Origin: Phytohabitans kaempferiae | Lineage (GTDB): Bacteria > Actinomycetota > Actinomycetes > Mycobacteriales > Micromonosporaceae | Assembly: GCF_042433955.1 (NCBI RefSeq) | Contig: NZ_JBHLUH010000036.1 | Span: 1-64,000 of the forward strand | Direction of reading: 5' to 3' | Length of the DNA: 64,000 nt | Part shown: one piece after another, positions 1 through 9,188 of the stretch | How positions within the stretch are numbered: the stretch's first letter is position 1 | Layout: each line of letters opens with the position of its first letter | The notes under the pieces: generated by a model | Seen by the model: only the letters and a program-made list of their open reading frames with translations | Databases searched by the model: none | Told to the model about the DNA's origin: nothing | Made by a program: the position numbers and the translations under genes

Positions 1-594
1 GGTGCTGCCACTCGCACCACGTCATGGATGTGCGCACTGTTGGGCAAGCCCACCGAGGCCCCCGGCGGCCCATCGACTTGCCTAGATGGACTTTGGCCGA
101 TGGCAGCGGCAGCCGTCAAGATGTGTCGGCAATGTTTCGCGAAAGTTTTCCGCGACCCGGTCACCTCGACCGGTCGCGTACCGGGTCCCCGCTCGCCACA
201 TCCGTGCCGCTCGACCTCGCCGCACTCCACCGCCAGGAGCCGCCGCACCGCCTCCCGCACGCCCCGGGCCAGCCCCGGCCCCGGGCCGCGCCCTCAGGGT
301 CGGGCCGGCGAGCACGATCGCGCCGTTGTGCGCGCGCCGGAGCCCCGCGAGCGGAACCAGATCACCCCGCCGACCAGGCCAAAGAGAGCGACCACCGGAC
401 CCGACCGCCGGCCAGTACGGCCGCGCGGACCCCGCCTCGCCATTCCTCCACCGCACCGGCCGCGACCTCAGGCGCATCCGCACCACGGCGGGGGACCGCC
501 CACACCGGCGCCGCCGCTAGCGCACGGCGAGCGCCAGGCGGATCGCATGGAGCCACTTGAATGCGGCTTCGATGTTCCGTACCATCAGCCGCAC
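1..594. other. Intergenic/unassigned 5' segment
   Basis: Several overlapping open frames exist here on both strands, but all are compositionally biased (Arg/Pro/Ala-rich), have no recognisable domain and no convincing ribosome-binding site. I see no supported gene. The segment ends at the palindrome that precedes the GH27 gene. Confidence 0.5.
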
Positions 595-616
595 GAAATG
601 TTATCGTGAACATTTC
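595..616 (+). promoter_or_regulatory. LacI-family operator-like palindrome
   Basis: Perfect 8-bp inverted repeat GAAATGTT-ATCGTG-AACATTTC with a central CG, the usual shape of a LacI/GalR-family operator. It lies about 125 bp before the GH27 start, and a LacI-family gene follows that gene, so the LacI protein is the likely ligand (inference). Confidence 0.7.
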
Positions 617-741
617 TGGCAATGACCGGCGCGCCTCCATCCCCAGGCCCGAACGGCGGGCACCTGGGCGCGCCGGCCGTGGCGGCCGTCAAACGACGGC
701 TGTGTCCCGGGGCACCCCACATGCCCGGAGGAGAATTCTCG

Positions 742-2388
742 ATGAAACCGATCAGCGGACATCGACGGTGGTTGGCCGCCGCCACGGCGGGACTGCTGTT
801 GGCCGGCGCTCTGGTCGGCCTGCACACCACTACCGCGCAGGCGTTGAACAACGGTGTGGCCCGCACCCCGCCGATGGGCTGGAACAGCTGGAACACCTTC
901 GGCTGCAACATCAACGAAGCCCTCATCCGGCAGCAGGCCGACGCCCTGGTCTCCAGCGGCATGCGCGACCTCGGCTACCAGTACGTGGTCGTGGACGACT
1001 GCTGGTTCAACCCCAACCGTGACTCGGCCGGAAACCTGCAAGGCGACCCGACCCGCTTCCCCAGCGGCATGAAGGCCCTCGGTGACTACCTACACGCCCG
1101 CGGCCTGAAATTCGGCATCTACCAAGTCCCCGTCGACCGGACCTGCGCGCAGTACTTCGGCGCCTACCCCGGCGCCACCGGCAGCCAGGGACACGAAACC
1201 CAGGACGCCCGCCAGTTCGCCGCCTGGGGCGTCGACTTCCTCAAGTACGACTGGTGCTCACCCAACGGCACCATCGACGACCAGGTACGCACCTTCGCCC
1301 GGATGCGCGACGCCCTCGCCGCCACCGGACGCCCCATCGTCTACAGCATCAACCCAAACAGCATCCACGCTAAAACCGGCCCACTGCGCAACTGGGGCGA
1401 CGTGGCCAACATGTGGCGCACCACCGAGGACATCACCAACGCCTGGAACACCGGCCAGACCAACGGCTACCCGATGGGCATCCAGAACATCGTCAACGTC
1501 AACGTCCCGCTCGCCTCGTACGCCGGGCCGGGCCAGTTCAACGACCCGGACATGATGGAAGTCGGCAACGGCGGCATGACCGACACCGAGATGCGCAGCC
1601 ACTTCGCGCTGTGGGCCATCATGGCCTCGCCGCTGATCGCCGGCAACGACCTGCGTGCGATGTCCGCGCAGACCCTCACCATCCTGCGCAACCAGCGCCT
1701 CGTCGCGATCAACCAAGACCCGCTCGCGGTCCAGGCGACCCAGATCGCCAACGACGGCACCCGGCGAGTGCTGGCCAAACGCCTCGCCAACGGCGACATC
1801 GCGGTCGCCCTCTTCAACCAGGGCTCCGCCGCCACTACCGTCTCGACCACCGCGGCCGCGGTCGGCAAGACCGGCAGCTCGTTCACCCTCGTGGACGCCT
1901 GGACCGGCGCCACCAGCACCACCACCGGCGCCATCAGCGCGAACGTCCCAGCGCACGGCACCGCGGTCTTCCGGGTCAGCGGCGGCGGCACGACCACACC
2001 GCCGCCGTCGACGACGACAACCCTGGTCAGCGCGGCGTCCGGACGCTGCCTGGACATCCCGCAGAGCAACACCGCCAACGGCACGCAACCAGTGATCTGG
2101 GACTGCAACGGCGCCGCCAACCAACGCTGGACATTCAACGGCCCGACCCTTCAATCGCTTGGCAAGTGCCTGGACGCCCCCATCAACGCGACCGCCGGCG
2201 CCAGGACCCAGATCTGGGACTGCAACGGCGGCACCAACCAGCAGTGGACACTCAACGCCAATGGCACCATCACCGGCCGCCAGTCCGGGCTCTGCCTCGA
2301 CGTCAACAACGCCGCGACCGCCAACGGCACCACCGTGCTTCTCTGGCACTGCACCGCCGCCGCCAACCAACGCTGGACCCGGCAGTAG
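742..2388 (+). CDS. Secreted GH27 glycosidase (alpha-galactosidase or beta-L-arabinopyranosidase) with C-terminal CBM13
   Basis: The 548-residue protein starts at the ATG preceded by GGAGGAGA (726-733); a longer in-frame start at 622 would put extra sequence before the signal peptide and has no such site. Residues 1-34 form a Sec signal peptide ending AQA. The GH27 TIM barrel follows (MGWNSWNTFGC near residue 45), with the nucleophile Asp170 in KYDWC and the likely acid/base Asp230 in WRTTEDI. Residues about 426-548 form a ricin-type beta-trefoil (CBM13) with repeated QxW motifs, after a short Thr/Pro linker. It should hydrolyse terminal alpha-D-galactosyl or beta-L-arabinopyranosyl residues outside the cell; actinobacterial GH27-CBM13 proteins include both activities and sequence alone does not separate them. 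Its neighbourhood is arabinogalactan-related. Confidence 0.9.
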   Translation: MKPISGHRRWLAAATAGLLLAGALVGLHTTTAQALNNGVARTPPMGWNSWNTFGCNINEALIRQQADALVSSGMRDLGYQYVVVDDCWFNPNRDSAGNLQGDPTRFPSGMKALGDYLHARGLKFGIYQVPVDRTCAQYFGAYPGATGSQGHETQDARQFAAWGVDFLKYDWCSPNGTIDDQVRTFARMRDALAATGRPIVYSINPNSIHAKTGPLRNWGDVANMWRTTEDITNAWNTGQTNGYPMGIQNIVNVNVPLASYAGPGQFNDPDMMEVGNGGMTDTEMRSHFALWAIMASPLIAGNDLRAMSAQTLTILRNQRLVAINQDPLAVQATQIANDGTRRVLAKRLANGDIAVALFNQGSAATTVSTTAAAVGKTGSSFTLVDAWTGATSTTTGAISANVPAHGTAVFRVSGGGTTTPPPSTTTTLVSAASGRCLDIPQSNTANGTQPVIWDCNGAANQRWTFNGPTLQSLGKCLDAPINATAGARTQIWDCNGGTNQQWTLNANGTITGRQSGLCLDVNNAATANGTTVLLWHCTAAANQRWTRQ

Positions 2389-2412
2389 CCGCAGGCCGAC
2401 CACGCCAGACAC

Positions 2413-2446
2413 GGCCGGTGTGGAGAACACGACCTCCGCACCGGCC
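2413..2446 (+). terminator. Possible terminator hairpin after GH27
   Basis: Inverted repeat GGCCGGTG (2413-2420) / CACCGGCC (2439-2446) with an inner GGAG/CTCC pairing, 25 bp after the GH27 stop codon. There is no T-tract, as is common in high-GC actinobacteria. Confidence 0.45.
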
Positions 2447-2666
2447 ACCGGATCCGCTGGGACGCGCCGGCGACCTGTACCCGCCGGTCATGAGGCCGCG
2501 GAGCTGGCGACGCGCGCGGAGCCCTCCGGCGCGGTCGCCGGTGACATGGTCGTCTTCGAGGCCGAGACCGCCCTGGCACCGCCGCCCTGGCCGGACTCCG
2601 GCCCCACCGACCGGCAGCGCCACCGGCAGGCTGAGCACAGCCGACTACCAGGGGCCGGGTTCACCG

Positions 2667-2672
2667 TAGACT
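2667..2672 (+). promoter_or_regulatory. -10 element for a leaderless lacI-type transcript
   Basis: TAGACT lies 6 nt before the GTG start of the LacI gene, which puts the transcription start at or next to the start codon; no Shine-Dalgarno is present. Confidence 0.5.
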
Positions 2673-2678
2673 CCACGC

Positions 2679-3719
2679 GTGATCGAGGACGGCCGGCCGC
2701 GGCGCCACCGCAAGCCCCGTCGCGGTGACCTGCCCATCGCCCGCATCGCCGAGCTCGCCGGTGTGTCGCCGCCCACGGTGTCGAAGGTCCTCAACGGCCG
2801 CGGCGGCGTAGGTGAACAGACCCGGCAGCGCGTGGAGGCCCTGCTGCGCGACCACGGCTACCGCCGCCCGCTCGCGGCCCGGCCGACGCTCTGCATCGAG
2901 GTCGTCTTCCACCAGATGCTGCCCTCCATCGCCATGGAGATCCTGCGAGGTGTCGAGGAGATCGCCAGTAGGAGGGACTACACGGTCGGCTTCACCGACA
3001 TCCGGCGACGTGTGTCGGCCGGACTGCCGTGGGTCGAGCCGCTGCTGTTGCGGCAGCCCACCGCCGTCATCACGGTCTGTTCGCTGATCACCGCCCAGCA
3101 CGGCGAACAGTTCGCCGCCAGCGGCGTACCGCTGGTAGCGATCGACCCGATCGGCGAGCTGTTTCCCACCCCCGCCGTCGGGTCCAACAACTGGAGCGGC
3201 GCCCTCGCCGCCACCCGGCACCTGCTCGACCTCGGCCACCGGCGAATCGGCCTACTCACCGGACCGGTCAAGGACCTGTCCGCCCGCGCCAGGCTGGACG
3301 GCTTTCGGGCGGCCCTGGACCACGCTGGCGTCCCCCACGACGAGACCCTCGAACGCCGCGGCGTCTTCACTTTCGAAAACGGCCGCGACCTCGCCCTCGA
3401 GATACTCGCTTTGCCGAAGCCGCCCACCGCCGTCGCCTGCGGTGACGACCTCCAGGCACTGGGCGTCTACGCGGCGGCCAAGCAGGTCGGCCTCCGCATT
3501 CCCGAAGACCTGAGCGTCGTGGGATTCGACGACATCGACCACGCGGCCTGGCTCCCCCCACCGCTGACCACCGTGCGTCAGCCGTTCGCGGAGATGGGCG
3601 CGACCGCGGCCAGGTTGGCGATCAGCCTGGCCGACGGCGAACCTCTCGGCCAGGAGCGGTACGAACTCGGCACCACGCTCGTCGTCCGCGGCAGCACCGC
3701 CCCTCCCCGCGCCCGGTGA
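2679..3719 (+). CDS. LacI/GalR-family transcriptional regulator
   Basis: 346 residues. An N-terminal LacI helix-turn-helix (IARIAELAGVSPPTVSKVLN, residues about 20-40) is followed by a periplasmic-binding-protein-like sensor domain that ends with the typical LSVVGFDDID and LTTVRQPFAEMG segments. It is a local sugar-responsive regulator, most likely a repressor. Given its position just downstream of the GH27 gene and the palindrome at 595-616, it probably controls that gene in response to a galactose- or arabinose-type ligand (inference). The GTG start is chosen because the HTH lies close behind it and a TAGACT -10 sits 6 nt upstream, suggesting a leaderless mRNA. Confidence 0.9.
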   Translation: MIEDGRPRRHRKPRRGDLPIARIAELAGVSPPTVSKVLNGRGGVGEQTRQRVEALLRDHGYRRPLAARPTLCIEVVFHQMLPSIAMEILRGVEEIASRRDYTVGFTDIRRRVSAGLPWVEPLLLRQPTAVITVCSLITAQHGEQFAASGVPLVAIDPIGELFPTPAVGSNNWSGALAATRHLLDLGHRRIGLLTGPVKDLSARARLDGFRAALDHAGVPHDETLERRGVFTFENGRDLALEILALPKPPTAVACGDDLQALGVYAAAKQVGLRIPEDLSVVGFDDIDHAAWLPPPLTTVRQPFAEMGATAARLAISLADGEPLGQERYELGTTLVVRGSTAPPRAR

Positions 3720-3962
3720 GCGGACCCATCCACCACTGTGGAGCCCACACCGACTCCGCGGTGATCTCGATCCCGACGTGGGTCATGCGGAGCAACAGTA
3801 GCCGAGCGGGACCGCCTGCTCACCCGGCCGCGGATCGTGGTCGACCACTGCTCACACCGGGTCGTGGCGCGCTTCGTCTGATCCGCCGCCCGCTCATGCT
3901 TCGAACTCCCGAGTGAGGCAGAGCGCACGCCGCTGTGCCGCCCTGCCCGAACGCGGCGATGG
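3720..3962. other. Convergent intergenic region
   Basis: 243 bp between the convergent LacI gene and the sugar kinase. No gene, strong hairpin or repeat is recognised. Confidence 0.5.
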
Positions 3963-4898
3963 TCAGCGCTGGGCGCCGCCCGGCTCCGTAGCGAGCAGGG
4001 CGAGGTCGGCCCGGGTCGGCAGCCCTTCCCAGTCGCCGTCGGTTGACACCGCGAACGCGGCGGTGTCCACCGCGCGCCGGAGCTTCGTCGCGATGTCGGA
4101 ACCGTCCAGCGTCGCGGACAGGTAGCCGGCGGCGAAGGCGTCGCCGGCGCCGATGGTGTCCACGAGCGATATCCGCCGCGCGGTTTGGTGGGCCACGCCG
4201 TCCACGGTGTGCACGCTGGCACCGTCGGCGGCGCGTTTGACCACGACCTCGCGTACCCCCGACGTGAGAAGACGCTCGACGCGATCACTCCCGTCGGCCA
4301 TGATCGTGAGTTCCTCGTCGGAGGCGAACAGGACGTCGACGTACGGCAGCAGCGGCCGCAGCGCGTGGGATGCCTCCGCGGGCGACCAGAGCGTGGCGCG
4401 GTAGTTCACGTCGAGGCAGACGCCGGTGCCGGCTTGCTGTGCGAGCTTCATCGCGGTACGTACCGCGGCCAGCGGCCCGGCGCCGAGGGCAGGTGTCACT
4501 CCCGTGACGTGCAGCAGCCGGGGCGGAGGATCCGCCAGGACCGGAAGGATGTCCTCGGCGGAAAGCGTGGAGCCCGCGGACCCGTCGCGGAAGTACCGGA
4601 CCCGCGTGACGGTCGCCAGGCGGCGCTCGAACAGGACGAGCCCGGTCGGGGCGTGCGGGTCGGTCCGGCAGCCGTACAGGTCGACGTTTTCGGCCCGCAG
4701 CGTGCGTAGCACGAGTTCGCCCAGTTCGTCGTCGCCGGTCACGCCCAGCCAGCGCGTTCGGTGCCCCAGGCGGGAGAGCCCGATGGCCACGTTGGACTCG
4801 GCGCCGGCGATCGACAGGGTCAACGCGCCGCCGAGCCGTACCGGGCCTGAGATCCGCAACGACGCCATGGCCTCACCGAGGGTCAGTACGTCGATCAC
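3963..4898 (-). CDS. PfkB-family 2-keto-3-deoxy-sugar-acid kinase (KdgK/DgoK-like role)
   Basis: 311-residue ribokinase/PfkB-family carbohydrate kinase. The N-terminal GEAM and AGAESNVAIGLSRLG segments fit sugar-acid kinases, and the C-terminal DTIGAGDAFAAGY carries the catalytic base Asp253. It should phosphorylate 2-keto-3-deoxygluconate or its galactonate epimer with ATP in the cytoplasm, producing the substrate for the aldolase encoded directly upstream; the start overlaps that gene's stop by 4 bp. It is the last gene of the minus-strand operon that begins with the binding protein at 11549. The substrate is inferred from the aldolase partner and the galactanase regulon. Confidence 0.85.
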   Translation of the reverse strand: MIDVLTLGEAMASLRISGPVRLGGALTLSIAGAESNVAIGLSRLGHRTRWLGVTGDDELGELVLRTLRAENVDLYGCRTDPHAPTGLVLFERRLATVTRVRYFRDGSAGSTLSAEDILPVLADPPPRLLHVTGVTPALGAGPLAAVRTAMKLAQQAGTGVCLDVNYRATLWSPAEASHALRPLLPYVDVLFASDEELTIMADGSDRVERLLTSGVREVVVKRAADGASVHTVDGVAHQTARRISLVDTIGAGDAFAAGYLSATLDGSDIATKLRRAVDTAAFAVSTDGDWEGLPTRADLALLATEPGGAQR

Positions 4899-5515
4899 GG
4901 CGCGACCGCCGCGCGGAAAGCCGATGCCCGGCGGCGCAACGCGTCCAGGTCTCCCCCATGCGGTGCGTCACCCATCAGCGACGACCCGGGACCCACGGCG
5001 ACCGCTCCGGCGGCGAGGAACGCGGCAGCGTTGTCGACGTCGACTCCGCCGACCGCGACCATGCCGACCCGGGGCAGGGGATCGCGTAAAGCCTTGATGT
5101 ATCCGGGTCCACCGAGCGCCGCCGGGAAGACCTTCACCGCGGCGGCCCCGCCCTCGGTCGCGGCGAGGATCTCGGTCGGGGTGAGCGCGCCCTCGATCAC
5201 CGGGAGACCGGCCTCCTTGATGGCCGTGGATTCGGGCGAGGCTCCCGGAGTGACGAGAAACGTCGCCCCGGCGTCCGCGGCCGAACGCGCGTCGGCGACC
5301 GTCACGATGGTGCCCGCGCCGAGGGTCGCGGCCTCGCCGAGCGCCGCCCGTGCGCGTTCGATGATCGACAACGCGCCGGGAGTGGTCAGCGACACCTCGA
5401 CGAGCGTGAGTCCCTCGTCGACGAGCGCGAGGACGCAGTCCAAGGCTGCCTCGGTGTCGGTGCCCCGAACGATCGCCAGCAGTCGGTGGGTGCTGAGCAG
5501 GTCCAGCAGTTGCAT
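4895..5515 (-). CDS. KDPG/KDPGal-type aldolase
   Basis: 206 residues when started at the ATG at 5515, which has GAGGGG upstream; an alternative start at 5560 would add 15 residues of unconserved sequence. Class I KDPG aldolase features are present: Glu40 in LVEVSLTTPGA, the strand LGAGTIVT, and the Schiff-base lysine Lys128 in VKVFPA. The enzyme cleaves 2-keto-3-deoxy-6-phospho-gluconate or -galactonate to pyruvate and glyceraldehyde 3-phosphate. It sits between the sugar-acid kinase and the dihydrodipicolinate-synthase-fold gene, so it completes the hexonate branch of the operon. Confidence 0.88.
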   Translation of the reverse strand: MQLLDLLSTHRLLAIVRGTDTEAALDCVLALVDEGLTLVEVSLTTPGALSIIERARAALGEAATLGAGTIVTVADARSAADAGATFLVTPGASPESTAIKEAGLPVIEGALTPTEILAATEGGAAAVKVFPAALGGPGYIKALRDPLPRVGMVAVGGVDVDNAAAFLAAGAVAVGPGSSLMGDAPHGGDLDALRRRASAFRAAVAP

Positions 5516-5572
5516 GCTTCGCGGTACCCCTCTTCGTATGGGCTGCCTGTGGCGGGTCACGCGCTACGGTCG

Positions 5573-6529
5573 TCAGGCCTCGGCGGTGACGGTGGGCGCG
5601 GCGGCGTCGGGCGAGGCGCGCGGCTTCGACGGCACCATCCAGGTCGTCGCAGCGGCCAGAAACTGATCCAGCAGCACGGACGCCTCGCGGTCGAGCCGGG
5701 GCGAGCCGGGCTCGCGGACCGCGGTGCTGGTGAGCACGCCGCGGCGGCGCAGGACCTCCTTGCAGAACGCGGCACCGCCGTACTGGTCCTCCATGCCCAC
5801 CAGCGGCAGGAGGAACCGGTAGATCTCGGCCGCGATCGCGGGCTGGTCGCCTTCGAGCGCGTTCCAGAGCGCGACGTGCAGGTCGGTGAACTCGCAGCCG
5901 GGCATCGTCCCGCAGATCCCGCGCGGATACTCGTCGAGCAGGAAGCGGGAGCCCTTGCCGCCCATGACGCCGCTGACGTGCGCGCCGCCTCGGGCCAGCA
6001 GGTCCGAGATCACCTGGCTGGAGCGGACGGTCTCCTCCTTGAACCACGAGACGCCGTCGATCGTAGCGGCGAGTTCGGACAGCTGGGCGGCCGACATCGG
6101 CGTTCCGGCCGGGCCTTCCGCGTTCTGGACGAACACCGGCAGGCCGGCGGCGGCGATCGCGGTGAAGTACTCGACGAGCTCCGGCCAGTCGCCGCGCTTG
6201 ACGTACGGCGGCATCGCGATGACCGCGTCGGCCCCGCTGTCGGCGGCGTGGGCAGCGAACCTCGCGGCCTGTGCGGTCGACGCCCCGGTCACGCTCGCGA
6301 CGAGGGGCACACGCCCCCGGTTGACCCGTACGGTCGTGGTCACGACCGCGCGACGCTCGTCGTCGTCGAGCGTGAAGAACTCGCTGACGTTGACCGGCAT
6401 CACCAGTCCGTGCGCGCCGCAGTCGAGTGTGAACTCCACGACGTCGGCGAGCGCCCCGTGGTCGACCGCCCCGCTGCTGTCGAACGGCGTCACCGGTATC
6501 GCGAAGATGCCACGAAACGCCGCGGTCAT
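5573..6529 (-). CDS. DHDPS-fold enzyme, likely L-2-keto-3-deoxyarabonate dehydratase
   Basis: 318-residue DapA/NAL-superfamily (beta/alpha)8 barrel. The Schiff-base lysine is Lys164 in SWFKEE. The usual YN(x)P tyrosine is replaced by Gln135 (FVQNAEGPAGTP), and the N-terminal region (NVSEFFTLDDDERR) and C-terminal region are also like L-KDA dehydratases, which have IQDAPAAGTP at this point. It probably converts L-2-keto-3-deoxyarabonate to alpha-ketoglutarate semialdehyde; KDG aldolase or another DHDPS-family role is the alternative. The start overlaps the stop of the dehydratase upstream by 4 bp, so the two are translationally coupled. Confidence 0.75.
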   Translation of the reverse strand: MTAAFRGIFAIPVTPFDSSGAVDHGALADVVEFTLDCGAHGLVMPVNVSEFFTLDDDERRAVVTTTVRVNRGRVPLVASVTGASTAQAARFAAHAADSGADAVIAMPPYVKRGDWPELVEYFTAIAAAGLPVFVQNAEGPAGTPMSAAQLSELAATIDGVSWFKEETVRSSQVISDLLARGGAHVSGVMGGKGSRFLLDEYPRGICGTMPGCEFTDLHVALWNALEGDQPAIAAEIYRFLLPLVGMEDQYGGAAFCKEVLRRRGVLTSTAVREPGSPRLDREASVLLDQFLAAATTWMVPSKPRASPDAAAPTVTAEA

Positions 6530-8298
6530 GATGCGTCGTCCCGCGCGGCGCCGGTCAGCAGCACATCATCCTCGGCGGCCAGGTGCGGGTCGCCGCCGTA
6601 GGGCTGGCTGCCGCTACCGCCGACGAGGAAGTCGAAGTCGGCGCCGCGGTCGGCCTGCAGGACGTGGTCCGCGTAAAGCCGCGCGTAGCCCCGGCTGAAC
6701 CGGGATGCGCGCGGGGTCCGCTCCGCGTTGCGCCGCGCCAGTTCCGCGTCGTCGACCTCCAGGACCAGGCTGCGCGCCGGCACGTCGAGCGCGATCATGT
6801 CCCCGGTGCGGACCAGGGCGAGCGGGCCGTCCGCCGAGGCTTCGGGCGCCACGTGCAGCACAACGGTCCCGTACGCGGTGCCGCTCATCCGGGCGTCGGA
6901 GACCCGTACCATGTCGTCGATCCCGCGTTCGAGCAGCTTCCGCGGGATGGGCAGGTTGGCGACCTCGGGCATTCCGGGGTATCCGAGCGGTCCGCAGTTG
7001 CGCACGACGAGCACGGTGTTCTCGTCGACGTCGAGGTCCGGATCGTGGATCCTGGCCTCGCACTCCTCGATCGTGTCGAACACCAGCGCCGGGCCACGGT
7101 GGCGCGAGAGGCGGGGACTGGCCGCCGCCTGCTTGATGATCGCGCCCTGGGGAGCCAGGTTTCCATGCAGGACAGCGGTGCCGGCGCCGACGCCCAACGG
7201 CCGGTCCACAGGGCGGATCACCTCGTCGTCGTAGCACTCGGCCGCGGCGACGTTGTCGGCGACGCTGCGGCCGGTGACGGTCAGCGCGTCGCCGACCAGA
7301 TGGGCTTCCAGCCGCCTCATCAGCGCGGGCAGGCCGCCGGCGTGGTGAAACTCCTCCATGTAGTGCTCGCCCGCCGGGCGGAGGTTGGCCAGCCACGGCA
7401 CGTCGCGCATCCACCGGTCGAAGTCGTCCAGCTCCAGCGGGACGTCGAGGCGTCCGGCCAGCGCCAGCAGGTGCAGCACGGCGTTCGTCGACCCGCTGAT
7501 CGCGGCGTTGACCTTGATGGCGTTCTCGAACGCCGATCGGGTCACGATCCGCGACATGCTCAGCTCCTCGCGCACCAGCTCGACGGCCCGCGCGCCGGCC
7601 TGCTGCGCGGCCTGAAGGCGGGCCGCCTCGACCGCCGGGATCGAGGAGGAGCCGGGTAGCTGCATGCCGAGCGCTTCGGCGATGCTCGCCATCGTCGAGG
7701 CCGTACCCATGACCATGCAGTGGCCGGCGGTACGCGCGTAGCTGGACTCCATGGCGAAGAACTCGGCGCCGTCGAGCCGGCCCGCGCGCACCTCGTCGGC
7801 CATCTTGCGGGCGTCCGTGCCGGTGCCCAGGGAGCGCCCCTTGAACCGTCCGGCGAGCATCGGGCCACCGGTGACCATGATGGTGGGCAGGTCGACGCTG
7901 GCGGCGCCCATGAGCATCGCCGGGGTGGTCTTGTCGCACCCGGCCAGCAGCACCACGCCGTCGATCGGGCTCGCCCGCAGCATCTCCTCCACATCCATGC
8001 TCATGAGATTGCGGAACATCATCGTGGTCGGCAGCATGTTCGTCTCACCGAGACTGATCGTCGGGAAGACGAGCGGCACCCCGCCGGCCTGCCATACGCC
8101 CCGCTTGACGGCCTCGGCGAGCGTGCCGAGATGGGCGTTGCACGGGTTGAGATCCGACTGGCTGTTGGCGATGCCGATCACCGGTTTGCCGCTGCGCAGG
8201 AGCCCCGCGGAGAAGCCCAGCGCCTGCATGTGACCGTTGCGAACGAGCGCCACCTGACCGTACGAGTCGTAGAACCTGCTGCTGCGAAGCCTGCTCAT
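6526..8298 (-). CDS. IlvD/Edd-family aldonate dehydratase (L-arabinonate/D-galactonate type)
   Basis: 590 residues, the usual length for sugar-acid members of the IlvD/Edd family. Three cysteines expected to bind the iron-sulfur cluster are at Cys53 (NPCN), Cys121 (AGCDKTTPA) and Cys194 (TAGHCMVMG), and the catalytic-serine motif RMSGTAYG is present near the C-terminus. It dehydrates an aldonate to the 2-keto-3-deoxy acid. Characterised L-arabinonate dehydratases of this family also accept D-galactonate and D-fuconate, which fits the two downstream branches in this operon (KDA dehydratase, and kinase plus aldolase). It overlaps the next gene by 4 bp. Confidence 0.85.
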   Translation of the reverse strand: MSRLRSSRFYDSYGQVALVRNGHMQALGFSAGLLRSGKPVIGIANSQSDLNPCNAHLGTLAEAVKRGVWQAGGVPLVFPTISLGETNMLPTTMMFRNLMSMDVEEMLRASPIDGVVLLAGCDKTTPAMLMGAASVDLPTIMVTGGPMLAGRFKGRSLGTGTDARKMADEVRAGRLDGAEFFAMESSYARTAGHCMVMGTASTMASIAEALGMQLPGSSSIPAVEAARLQAAQQAGARAVELVREELSMSRIVTRSAFENAIKVNAAISGSTNAVLHLLALAGRLDVPLELDDFDRWMRDVPWLANLRPAGEHYMEEFHHAGGLPALMRRLEAHLVGDALTVTGRSVADNVAAAECYDDEVIRPVDRPLGVGAGTAVLHGNLAPQGAIIKQAAASPRLSRHRGPALVFDTIEECEARIHDPDLDVDENTVLVVRNCGPLGYPGMPEVANLPIPRKLLERGIDDMVRVSDARMSGTAYGTVVLHVAPEASADGPLALVRTGDMIALDVPARSLVLEVDDAELARRNAERTPRASRFSRGYARLYADHVLQADRGADFDFLVGGSGSQPYGGDPHLAAEDDVLLTGAARDDAS

Positions 8299-8308
8299 TC
8301 CCCTGCCC

Positions 8309-9145
8309 TTACTTGACTGCGCCGCTGGTGAGTCCGCTGACCAGCAGCGGCTCGAGGAGGACGAAGATGATGATCATGGGTGCGATCGACAGCAGACCCG
8401 TCGCCATCAGCGCTCCCCAGTCGGCCGTGTACTCGCCGACGAAACCGACGATGCCCACTGTGATGGTGGTGCCCTGGTTGTCGAGGATCAGCGTGCGGGC
8501 GTAGGTGAAGTCGCCCCATGCGTGGATGGCCGAGAAGATGGCCACCGCGCCGATGCCGGGTTTCGCCAGCGGCAGGACGATGCGTATCAGGGCCCGCAGC
8601 CGCGAACAGCCGTCGACCATGGCCGACTCCTCCAGTTCCACGGGCACCCCATCGAAGATCGACTTCATGATCCAGGTGCCGAACGGGACGATGACGACCG
8701 TGTTGGCGATGATGAGCCCGGTCAAGGAGTTGATGAGCCCGGTCGCGGAGAACATCATGAAGATCGGGATCACCAGCAGCGTCCGCGGGATCACCTGGAC
8801 GGCGAACAGCGAGTAGCCAACCGCCAACCCCGCCTTCGAGGCGAGGCGGGACAGGCTGTAACCGGCCATCGTGCTGAGCACGACCGCGCCGACCATCGCG
8901 CCGATCGTGACGATCGCCGAGTTCGCCAGCCACTGACCGACCGGGCGCATCTCGAAGACCCGCGTGAACGCATCGAAATTGATCTTCGACAGCGGCGGTA
9001 TCAGCGGCGGCACCTGGGCGAGAAGATCCCGGGTCGGCAGCACCGCGGTCAGCAGCGTCCAGTAGACGGGGAACAACAGGATGACGATCGCCACGCCCAG
9101 CGCCACGTACAGGAACCCGTTGGTCAACCGTGCTTTGGCCTGCAT
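8309..9145 (-). CDS. CUT1 sugar ABC transporter permease (MalG type)
   Basis: 278 residues with six predicted membrane helices and the cytoplasmic EAA loop EESAMVDGCSRLRALIRIVLP... that contacts the ATPase. The short N-terminus and the ending SGLTSGAVK are typical of MalG-like permeases. It forms the inner-membrane channel with the next permease. No dedicated ATPase gene is present in the operon; a shared MsiK-type ATPase encoded elsewhere is usual for actinobacterial CUT1 systems. The stop is 10 bp from the dehydratase start. Confidence 0.92.
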   Translation of the reverse strand: MQAKARLTNGFLYVALGVAIVILLFPVYWTLLTAVLPTRDLLAQVPPLIPPLSKINFDAFTRVFEMRPVGQWLANSAIVTIGAMVGAVVLSTMAGYSLSRLASKAGLAVGYSLFAVQVIPRTLLVIPIFMMFSATGLINSLTGLIIANTVVIVPFGTWIMKSIFDGVPVELEESAMVDGCSRLRALIRIVLPLAKPGIGAVAIFSAIHAWGDFTYARTLILDNQGTTITVGIVGFVGEYTADWGALMATGLLSIAPMIIIFVLLEPLLVSGLTSGAVK

Positions 9146-9188
9146 CTAACCTCCCTCGTGGATGTGATGCGCATGCGTGCGGAGAGCG

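Noticed and set aside
24..640. Several overlapping open frames of 90-190 codons on both strands near the left end
   Set aside because: Arg/Pro/Ala-rich composition, no ribosome-binding site, no recognisable domain; typical high-GC shadow frames.
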